Source: Podochytrium sp. JEL0797
Taxonomy: Eukaryota; Chytridiomycota; Chytridiomycetes; Chytridiales; Chytriomycetaceae
NCBI GenBank assembly: GCA_027596195.1
Contig: JADGJG010000622.1
Coordinates: 1 to 15,303 of the forward strand
DNA: 15,303 nucleotides
Direction: 5' to 3'
The first letter of the stretch is position 1, and every line of letters begins with the position of its first letter. The translations under genes and the position numbers were made by a program. Below are positions 7,127-13,817 of the stretch, one piece after another. The notes under the pieces are model-generated. The model saw nothing but the letters and a program-made list of their open reading frames with translations. It was not told the DNA's origin and did no database searches.

Positions 7127-7456
7127 ATGATCCGTCATCAAAGATCAGCAGAGATTTTTGAATCACGTGCGTTCAACCCGATCGATGACAAAATCAGATT
7201 TTTCGCGTCCTGGACGTGCAATCACAGTGCAAATTCACCCTTCATGTGCTATATATCCTACTTTGCTAATAGGAAGGATCTGTGGCGCCATTCCAAGTTT
7301 CGGCGAAATTTTGACGACATGGGATGGGGGTGTGATTTATACTTTTCGGTGGTATCGCGGTCGCATGGCGATGCAGTATCCGACATTCTGCTAACCCCTC
7401 AGAATAAATGCACCTTAGATGTTGACCAAATTCAGTTGTGGCCTTGTGGGGCTTGA
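7127..7456 (+). pseudogene. Decayed relic of a ZFP-family zinc-finger gene
   Basis: This ATG-started frame (109 codons) contains NSPFMC...YFANRKDLWRH at 7232-7291, which matches the family finger 2 pattern RPFxC...FTRKHDLxRH. The upstream His is also at the right distance: H-SANSPFM-C has the same eight-residue step as the H...C between fingers 1 and 2 of ZFP-1. The second zinc Cys is missing and two residues are deleted, so the finger cannot bind zinc normally. FFASW, just upstream, resembles the start of a finger 1 helix (F followed four residues later by W, as in ZFP-5 and ZFP-6), but about five residues including zinc ligands are gone. No clear finger 3 follows. No GPGG motif is visible. 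Reading it as a dying copy fits its place between two intact members. It might instead be a divergent small expressed protein. Confidence 0.4.
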
Positions 7457-7544
7457 GAGTTGCGACAGGGCTTTTGTGCAGATTGTTCAGATTCAAAATT
7501 TTCTTTCTACAACCTCGTGTCCACCCGCCCCACTTATCTCTTCA

Positions 7545-8654
7545 ATGAATCCGAATCGCAGCTCTTCCTCGTTTTCGAAAGTGCCGCCTGTCAGACCGGA
7601 GCCCAGTCACGCCTATGCGCCGACCGCGCAGCAACTCGAATTGGACTCGACTTATTCACCCTATCGCACGGTTGCAGCGACCCTCGGATCCGTGCCGTAC
7701 ACTAGACCATTCGCAGCCGCTCCTGCTGCCGAGTCGGCGCTGCGTGGACCTGGAGGTCGCAATATTCTCGAAGATTCTCCGGAACCTGAAGGACCCCTCC
7801 CTATCTCCATTGCACCCTCTGCACAAGCCCTCCCCAGTTTTGCTTCCATCCAGTACGAAACGCCGCTCCCGCCTGCGAATCGCAATCCAGACGACCGGAC
7901 ATGGCAGCAGAGTTGGCCGCAGGCGCAGCACCAATTGCCAGGGGTTCAACAACCCGCCGCTATCGCGCCTATCACTAATGGCGGGTGGGAAAAGGCCACT
8001 CATGAGTTCCAGTATTCCTCAAGCGCAGATAGCAGCAGCTCCTCAATGCCTGTATTTTCGCCGCCGCAACACATGATTCCCTCCAACCCCAACAATTCGA
8101 CGTTTTTTCACGCTGCACACGCCCCCGTCCCGAACGCCGCAGCCAACAAATCACCCCAACCGGACTCCTCCTCCTCCCAAACACACATGTGCATGTTCGA
8201 GGGCTGCGGAAAAGGTGCTTTTATTTTTTCACTGTGTTTGTGGGTCAAAAAACTGGGCCAAATACCGACTGAACCAATTTAATTTTGTAATCACAGAATT
8301 CAAGACGCAGTGGCATCTGCTCTCTCACCACAATAGCCATACGAATTTGCGCCAATATGCGTGCAATCTCTGTCCGTTGAGCTTTGCCAGGAAACACGAC
8401 CTCTCTCGCGTAAGAAAATCTATTCTTGATTCGGGCGGCTTCATTACTAACGATATTGGTTTATCCAGCACGAGCGCAGCGTTCACGCCGTGAGAGCAGG
8501 CGCCCCCGTGTTTGGTAACGCATCTTCGGTTTTGTTGGCGTTTTATTTCTACGAATTTCTAAACCTTCTTTCCTTTCAAGCATGTGGAATCTGTGGCAAA
8601 GGTTTTGGAAGAGTGGATAGTCTCAAGCGCCACGTCAAGATCTGCCGAGGATGA
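7545..8654 (+). CDS. ZFP-6: C2H2/C2HC zinc-finger protein with GPGG motif (4 exons)
   Basis: Predicted DNA-binding protein, 300 residues from the ATG at 7545. Exons are 7545-8214, 8297-8409, 8469-8514 and 8581-8654. The introns are 82, 59 and 66 bp, in phases 1, 0 and 1; the second has a CTAAC branch site. GPGGRNILEDSPEPE starts at residue 68 and is followed by a Pro/Ser/Gln-rich region. Finger 1 is C216, C221, H234, H238; finger 2 is C246, C249, H262, H267; finger 3 is C278, C281, H294, C298. The helices FKTQWHLLSH and FGRVDSLKR match ZFP-5 closely. An in-frame ATG at 7419 would add 42 residues. I prefer 7545 because it puts the motif at the depth seen in paralogues, but neither start has a strong context. 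AATAAA follows 47 bases after the stop. Confidence 0.87.
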
Positions 8655-8701
8655 CACGTCGTGAAGGCGGCCTATTCAAATTGCAAAATGCCGCAAACTG
8701 T

Positions 8702-8707
8702 AATAAA
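8702..8707 (+). terminator. Poly(A) signal-like AATAAA after ZFP-6
   Basis: AATAAA in TAATAAACGTG lies 47 bases past the ZFP-6 stop. Confidence 0.45.
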
Positions 8708-8761
8708 CGTGTACAAATATATTCTGCTAAGATTGAGTGGCAAGAATCTATTGAATGAGTT

Positions 8762-8785
8762 GCGCAGATTAATGCGCAGACTAAT
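8762..8785 (+). repeat. 12 bp tandem repeat GCGCAGAYTAAT x2
   Basis: GCGCAGATTAAT is followed immediately by GCGCAGACTAAT, with one mismatch. It ends 29 bases before the ZFP-7 ATG and may be a promoter element or simple slippage. Confidence 0.5.
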
Positions 8786-8814
8786 GAAATGAAATTTTCA
8801 AGCCATCAAATCGG

Positions 8815-9591
8815 ATGGCCCACGCCTGGTTTGCCCGAAAAAATTCTGCCCAAATTGACTTGGAAGCCTCAAAGCCCTTTTTTTGGCACCCCATGCAAGC
8901 ACCCCAGCCCACATCCAGAGCCGTCAGTCCCGAAGATGTCGCCCTCCTCCTCTCGTTCGAAGCAGCAGCAGCAGCAGCAAACTCCAACCCGTCTCCTCCC
9001 GAAAGCCTCAATCTCGACGTTTTTTCCGGCGCTGGCGGACACAACCTCTTGAATGTCGACTCTCCTACAATTTGCGCGTCACCGCACTCCGCCTCCACCT
9101 TCCTCGCTACGTTCAATTCTTCGGTATCACTGGGACGGGATCACGAGCACGGAAAAGTGATATCGGAAATTTCATTTCCCGCCACACAAGCGTCAACACC
9201 TCTACCAAACGCGAACTTGATACCTTCATATGCCTCTCGATCGCGTCCATCCTCTATTCCCCGCAACTCGCCAAGATCAGATGGCGTCCCGCAAAGATCG
9301 GCCACTTACCCTGCGTTTAGCCACCCGTCTATGAAACCTGCTCCGGCTCGTGGAACTCCTACGCGAAGACTGACTTCTCCAAGCCAAGTGTCGGACGGAG
9401 AGCGTGTGCATCAATGTTCATCGTGTCCGATCGCGTTCCTTCGGCGCCACGACCTTTTGAGACATCAGCGCAGTGTTCATTTGCAGACACAACGAGTCTT
9501 TGCATGTCAAGCGTGTGGAAAGGAATTTGCGAGGACAGATTCGTGTAAACGCCATCAAGCCACTTGCATGAAAAGGCGTGGGGTGATGTGA
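8815..9591 (+). CDS. ZFP-7: intronless two-finger family member with GAGG motif
   Basis: Single-exon gene, 258 residues from the ATG at 8815; an alternative in-frame ATG at 8893 gives 232. An Ala run (six GCA codons, 8962-8979) precedes the motif variant GAGGHNLLNVDSP at residue 72. The middle is Ser/Pro/Thr-rich. Only two fingers remain. The first corresponds to family finger 2 (C201, C204, H217, H222; CPIAFLRRHDLLRH). The second is the C2HC finger 3 (C231, C234, H247, C251; FARTDSCKRH). The CX4C finger 1 and its intron are missing, as in ZFP-4. The ARTDSC helix groups it with ZFP-8 and ZFP-9, so finger 1 was probably lost independently of ZFP-4. A basic tail (MKRRGVM) ends the protein. It is likely nuclear and DNA-binding; with two fingers the recognised site would be short. 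Confidence 0.86.
   Translation: MAHAWFARKNSAQIDLEASKPFFWHPMQAPQPTSRAVSPEDVALLLSFEAAAAAANSNPSPPESLNLDVFSGAGGHNLLNVDSPTICASPHSASTFLATFNSSVSLGRDHEHGKVISEISFPATQASTPLPNANLIPSYASRSRPSSIPRNSPRSDGVPQRSATYPAFSHPSMKPAPARGTPTRRLTSPSQVSDGERVHQCSSCPIAFLRRHDLLRHQRSVHLQTQRVFACQACGKEFARTDSCKRHQATCMKRRGVM
8962..8979 (+). repeat. GCA trinucleotide run (six units) coding poly-Ala
   Basis: Six in-frame GCA codons in ZFP-7 encode a hexa-alanine tract. The tract is a slippage-prone microsatellite that could vary in length between strains. Confidence 0.8.
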
Positions 9592-9643
9592 ACGCGATGT
9601 TTTTGGTTTTGGAGAGTTCATTTCTGCTGTTGTTTCGATACCA

Positions 9644-9649
9644 AATAAA
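9644..9649 (+). terminator. Poly(A) signal-like AATAAA after ZFP-7
   Basis: AATAAA lies 52 bases past the ZFP-7 stop. Only about 120 bases then remain before the ZFP-8 ATG. Confidence 0.45.
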
Positions 9650-9771
9650 AAGAATCTTACAATTGTTCTAAGCAAAACGCGTGACCTGGCCTCGACTTTG
9701 CTGGGGTTCTGGCGCATGGGTGGACCCCACTTTCCTCCAAGATTTTTTTTCATTCCACTGTTCGCGAACTC

Positions 9772-10798
9772 ATGGCCTGCCAAAGCTCCATCCCGCAGCC
9801 CCTCTCTGCGCTCAGTCTCCTCTACGCTGTAGCTATGCAAGAAAACCAGCTCTACGCACACGTGCAAACACCCAAAATGGCATCCAATCGCCACTTCAAT
9901 TCTGGCGTCCAAGGAGGCACCTTCGCTCACCTATCCTCGCCCGATCTTCCACCCATTACAACCTCCTTCGAGCCCACGCCCTCCCCACAGCCTGAATCAT
10001 ACTCACCACAACGCCGCGTGTTTATTGGCGCTGGTGGAATTGACCTACTTTCCCCTTTTGATTCTTTGGGAGTTTGTTCCGCAGCGGAACCAAGACGCGC
10101 CAGCTTCGCCACATCCTCTCACCACGACGACACTCCCCCACTCTCTTCATGCTCGTCATCAAGCACCAGCAGCATCCGTTCGCAAAGCGCAGAGATTGGA
10201 GAAGATGCCGCGGCTCCAAAATCGCCGGGGCTGAGTCGCTCAAAAACACCTCATGGGGGGTCCCCCCAACTGACTCACAAATCTCGTGCTCAGAGGAGCA
10301 AGCCGAGCAGCCAGGATGTGTGCGGTGGACTATTCAAGTGCAGCTGGGAGGGTTGTCTGAAAGGTTTGTAACGCTTGCCAGCGATTGCTTTCCTGCAAAA
10401 TCGACGCCCGATTCGCAAAACTCAAAAAAAATTCAACCAACAGATTTCGCGAAACCATCTCTTCTCAAAGCACACCAGAATGTACACACGATGGTCCGTC
10501 CGTTTGAGTGCTGTGAATGTAAGCCCCTCCTCTCTTTTGAGATAAAAATATCAAATTCATTTATCTTTTGCTTTCCCCCCAGGCTCCATTGCATTCACAC
10601 GGAACCACGACTTGAGGCGCCATCAGAGGTACACTTTTGATTTACTCGCCGATTGGATGTGAATATTTTCACTGACATCTCCTCAAAAGGTCAGTGCACG
10701 GACAACAGAAACAATCTCGCTGCAACTACTGCAATAAATCGTTTGCGCGGGCAGATAGCTGCCGATTTCACGAGAAAACATGCGTTGGGAGGGAGTGA
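9772..10798 (+). CDS. ZFP-8: C2H2/C2HC zinc-finger protein with GAGG motif (4 exons)
   Basis: Predicted DNA-binding protein, 273 residues from the ATG at 9772; ATGs at 9835 and 9877 are also in frame. Exons are 9772-10363, 10444-10518, 10583-10628 and 10690-10798. The introns are 80 bp (GTTTGT donor, phase 1), 64 bp (GTAAGC, phase 1, inside the codon of the second Cys of finger 2) and 61 bp (GTACAC, phase 2). The motif variant GAGGIDLLSP begins at residue 86. Residues 100-185 are very Ser-rich. Finger 1 is C190, C195, H208, H212; finger 2 is C220, C223, H236, H241; finger 3 is C249, C252, H265, C269. The FAKPSLLK, RNHDLRRH and DSCRFHEKTC blocks are nearly shared with ZFP-9. The second intron is at exactly the same codon position as in ZFP-3. 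No AATAAA follows closely. Confidence 0.86.
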
Positions 10799-11253
10799 AG
10801 GTGTTTTTTGTTTGTGGATACGATGAATGGTTGTAGAGAAAATATTTGAATTATATTGCTTTGTGTTTCGCTTGTTCAAAATGCCGGGTGTCGCAGCACG
10901 TAAAGGCGATGACGTGATTCGTTGCGTTGCGCCACCCCCACAAGAATTTGGATTTCAAATTGCGATCTTGAGTGGATTGTATCCACCTGTTTTTTAACAA
11001 CGTCTCTGGCAATTGGAAAACTGTGCTCGTATGGCCACTGCATGCGTCACTCGTAATGGCTTCAAATGCCAAGGGGGCGAAACGCCAAGGAGGTGCCACA
11101 CGTGGGGGCTTCCTTCGCTGCGTAAGCATTACTGGCCTATCTGCAGCAGTTCTGAAATACCAATTTGGCAACATAAATGGGAGGAACGAGAATGAACGGA
11201 TTTGATATCGCAAGTCCGATTTTAAAATTTTTTGTAGCTCGTGCAAACCAAGC

Positions 11254-11277
11254 GTGAGATTCTTATGAGATTCTCAC
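11254..11277. repeat. Imperfect inverted/direct repeat GTGAGATTCT...GAGATTCTCAC
   Basis: GTGAGA (11254-11259) pairs with TCTCAC (11272-11277), and GAGATTCT is directly repeated inside at 11 bp spacing. It may be a small hairpin or binding site in the relic region. Confidence 0.45.
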
Positions 11278-11300
11278 ATGGGACGGTTTCTCGGGCTGGC

Positions 11301-11334
11301 TCGTGGTTGCGGTCATGTCGTGGTTGCGGTCATG
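11301..11334 (+). repeat. Exact 17 bp tandem duplication
   Basis: TCGTGGTTGCGGTCATG occurs twice head to tail at 11301-11317 and 11318-11334. Seventeen is not a multiple of three, so the duplication shifts any frame through it. This is consistent with the relic being non-coding now. Confidence 0.8.
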
Positions 11335-11729
11335 TTGCAAGTCAGAGTACTTCACATTTCGGTATCAGCGTTTGAAGCGACACTGGAAGGAATGCGTGAC
11401 CAGAGTGCGAATTGCGTCGGAACAGCCGGAACAAACAAGCAAATTTTTCGGTCTCCGGAGGCGCGAATATTGGACCCTTTCCCAACGAGTCAGCCGCGAA
11501 GGGAAAGAGTCAATCATCATGCCAGCGAATAACAATGAAATATGTAAATACCAACTCGAAAAAGAGTTCTTTGTGCCACCGGGACTTCTCGGAAGGAGAT
11601 CCGATTTTCGTGCCACACTGCATTCCCCCCATGAGGGGACTCATCGCAATTTTTGGCTTTCCCGAACCCCCAAAAAACACATAAAAACGCATCACGGCAC
11701 GCACGCGCCCCCTCAAACAACTTAGTATC

Positions 11730-12780
11730 ATGTCCAACCAATTCACCAGCGCTTCTGCCTTTTGGCAAGCCAGCGATGCCTACCGCGCATTCGCAGGTCC
11801 TGCTACTACCGCCGTGTCCCAACGCAAGCCAGAAACGCCACAGTGCGGGCTTCCCTCGCCAACCTCACCCATGTCGGTGCCCAAAGGACCCGGCGGCCGG
11901 AATCTCCTGTGCGACGACGACGACGAGCAAGAGCAAGAGACCGTCTCCTGGACGCCGGTGTCTCCCATTGGCCTAGGTCTCGACTGCTACCAAGACACGC
12001 AAACTACCGTGTCTCCACCGCCTTTTATTCCTACCAACAGCCACGTGCAACCCACCCACAACCACCAAGAGCCCATCGTCCTCGCCCACTTTAACCCGGC
12101 CTGGCGCTCCCAAGACTTCCGAGGCGCTGCTGCCTCCCAAGACTACCGCTTCCAGCCGCTCCACTCCCCAGTCATGCCGCAAGTAGTCCTGCCTCGCTTC
12201 TCCATGCACACTTCCCACCGCCTGGCACCTCCTCCTCCGGCCTGGTTGACCCCGCTTCCGCCACCACAAACCGTGATGATTGAATCGCCCAAGCCATCCG
12301 CCAACCAGTGCTCCCACACCCCCATGCGCGCATGTGTCCGCGGGTTCAAGAGACCCAAGCAAATGTTCAAGTGCACCTGGGAGGGCTGTTCAAAAGGTGA
12401 GCAATCAACTGCCCAAACAATTTCATTTCGCGTTGGGTGGCTTGCCCCCGGCTTGCCACCCTCCCCGTGTTCCTCCGAAACGATCGCAATTTCTCACATT
12501 TCTTCCTTTTCTTCCAGAGTTTGCAAAACCAAGTCTCCTCAAATCCCACGAAAACATCCACATGTCCATCAAGCCTTTCAACTGCACGGCCTGCGGCGTT
12601 TGCTTCGCACGGAACCACGATCTTCGTCGACACGAGCGCAGTGTGCATGGTATCAGTGGAGCCAAGGAGGCCCAGTGTGGAGGGTGTGGCAAGTTGTTTA
12701 CACGGAGCGATTCGTGTAGGTTCCATGAAAAGACTTGCAGCGTTTTGAATGGTGGCCTGGTTCTGCAGCGGGTGGTGTGA
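11730..12780 (+). CDS. ZFP-9: C2H2/C2HC zinc-finger protein with GPGG motif (2 exons)
   Basis: Predicted DNA-binding protein, 309 residues. Exons are 11730-12396 and 12518-12780. The 121 bp phase-1 intron (GTGAGC...CAG) is at the shared finger 1 position and is the longest in the array. GPGGRNLLCDDDDEQEQE starts at residue 53, with a strongly acidic tail from a GAC run. Pro/His/Ser-rich sequence follows. Finger 1 is C215, C220, H233, H237; finger 2 is C245, C248, H261, H266; finger 3 is C276, C279, H292, C296, with thirteen extra residues after it. ZFP-8 is its closest relative by finger sequence, yet the two extra ZFP-8 introns are absent here. The ATG at 11730 follows an in-frame stop (TAG at 11724). 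No AATAAA follows closely. Confidence 0.9.
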
Positions 12781-13817
12781 TAACTCCCTTTTGTATTTTT
12801 GGTCATTCTTCAGTGTTGCTTATACCATAGCTGTTATTTTGCGTGTAAATATATTTCTTTTTGGAATTTTGTGACTGCAAATACGACACATCAAATGGCA
12901 AAGCTAGACCATCGGAGATACACGAATGCTAAAGAAAAACAAACAGGATCGAGAGCGTCTCAACCCAGTAGTATGTATGTAGGAAGGTGAAAAAGAGAAA
13001 TGTCAGCTCGGTGACGAAAGAGCTATGAGGGGGAGGAGGGAAAGGGGGGGTATGTATCATTTTGCTCGTTGAACCGTGGCCCATTGAAGGGTAGAGACGG
13101 CCGATTTTACTCGGCGATCAAGCAGCCGGTCCATTTAAGGATAGAGGGCCGCCGAACTACAATCACCGGGGTGTCAAATCCGGATGACGAACATCTCATG
13201 TGGACGCGTGAAAAGGTGTTCCAGCAGCGTGTTGGAATGGTGGATGTCGTGGTGTGTTTCTGTGACGAGACTGCCAAAAATTGACCGGCGGTATTTTGAA
13301 GCAATGGGGGCGCACCAGGCGATGCATAGGTGCCTTTCACAGTGCATATAGTCTTTGGATATCGCGAGGGAGGAGTGCGGCTAGACGGTCGGCCGCGCAA
13401 GGTCTTGGGGCGTCGCTGGCTGGCAGGTGCATATTTCGAACTGGAAGTCAAGGGAGAAATCATCCCGAGTAAATAAATTCGCTTTCAGAGAGACGAGAAA
13501 TGCGAGTTAATCTCAAGGATTTTGTGACGGCTGCGCCGGCGCCGGGATTGGGGGAATGGAGTCCCTCAAGTTGTTTTCACGATTTTCGACATTTCCTACA
13601 GCATGGTGTCGATTTGGATTTGATCTCGTCGGCTGTCATCAACCCCCCTCCCGGACTTTCCTAAGCGCGCTCCAACGATTCGAAACTCGATACTGAACGT
13701 ATAAAGTGGTTTATAATGGATCAGATGAGCTTAAATGTAGTAACCCAAAAATGAAATAAAAAATGCAATAAATGTATTTAACAGCGAAATAATAAATCAA
13801 ATGGTATGCTATAGCGA
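12781..13817. other. Gap between the ZFP array and the permease
   Basis: About 1 kb with no confident gene. The left half has purine-rich stretches (about 12990-13050) and open frames on both strands (about 13015-13284 on +; 13107-13463 on -) that contain no motif I recognise and lack a good + strand ATG. A 54-codon + strand ORF lies at 13500-13664. AATAAA occurs on + at 13472, 13755, 13767 and 13791. The permease 3' UTR must occupy the right end. Confidence 0.5.
13500..13664 (+). CDS. Candidate small ORF, 54 codons, function unknown
   Basis: ATG at 13500 to TAA at 13662-13664. The product starts MRVNLKDFVTAAP and ends INPPPGLS, with a mixed hydrophobic/acidic centre (HGVDLDLISSAV) that looks more protein-like than the surrounding frames. 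The upstream CTTTCAG could be a splice acceptor, so this might be a last exon rather than a whole gene. Three + strand AATAAA strings 90-130 bases downstream fit a + strand transcript. It carries no finger or GPGG motif. It may well be chance. Confidence 0.22.
   Translation: MRVNLKDFVTAAPAPGLGEWSPSSCFHDFRHFLQHGVDLDLISSAVINPPPGLS

Larger units (their letters stand above)
6795..7544. other. Long region between ZFP-5 and ZFP-6 with a decayed finger relic
   Basis: 6795-7126 is AT-rich and shows no gene; it includes the ZFP-5 3' end. 7127-7456 is an open frame with degenerate finger sequence, annotated as a pseudogene. 7457-7544 is probably the ZFP-6 leader. CACGTG at about 7164 and GTGGCG at 7282-7287 are the only notable short motifs. 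Confidence 0.5.
11061..11395 (+). pseudogene. Fragmentary relic of a ZFP-family finger region
   Basis: Three finger-like scraps occur in family order on the + strand. At 11061-11129 a frame with FKC and, 15 residues on, PSLRKH resembles finger 1 of ZFP-8/9 (FKCxWEGC...PSLLKxH), but the CX4C spacing is destroyed. At 11230-11244 FCSSC matches the first zinc-pair of finger 2 (CSSC in ZFP-5 and ZFP-7), after which the frame ends. At 11351-11395 FTFRYQRLKRHWKEC resembles finger 3 (FxRxDSLKRHxxxC), with HX3C kept and the CX2C lost. The frames differ, and a 17 bp tandem duplication lies just before the last scrap. Each match alone is weak; order, strand and position together suggest a dead copy. Alternatively, these are chance similarities. 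Confidence 0.35.
10799..11729. other. Long region between ZFP-8 and ZFP-9 with scattered finger relics
   Basis: There is no intact gene. Pieces resembling family fingers 1, 2 and 3 appear in order between 11061 and 11395 in different frames (annotated as a pseudogene). The frame from 11320 to 11725 stays open but has no recognisable domain after the finger-like piece. CACGTG at 11099-11104, CGCCAC at 10930-10935, an inverted repeat at 11254 and a 17 bp tandem duplication at 11301 are also present. Confidence 0.5.

Noticed and set aside
1337..11104. CACGTG boxes upstream of ZFP-2, ZFP-6 and ZFP-9
   Set aside because: The same hexamer also occurs inside an intron and in coding sequence here, so there is no evident enrichment at promoters.
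340..12780. Transposon origin for the repeated genes (transposase or integrase zinc fingers)
   Set aside because: No transposase, reverse transcriptase or integrase motifs, terminal repeats or target duplications were seen; the copies have introns and a shared regulator-like architecture.
13107..13463. 118-codon minus-strand ORF with an ATG between ZFP-9 and the permease
   Set aside because: There is no recognisable domain or family motif, composition is Arg/Ser/Pro/Thr-rich without clear structure, and there is no intron or 3' signal support. It cannot be excluded without RNA data.
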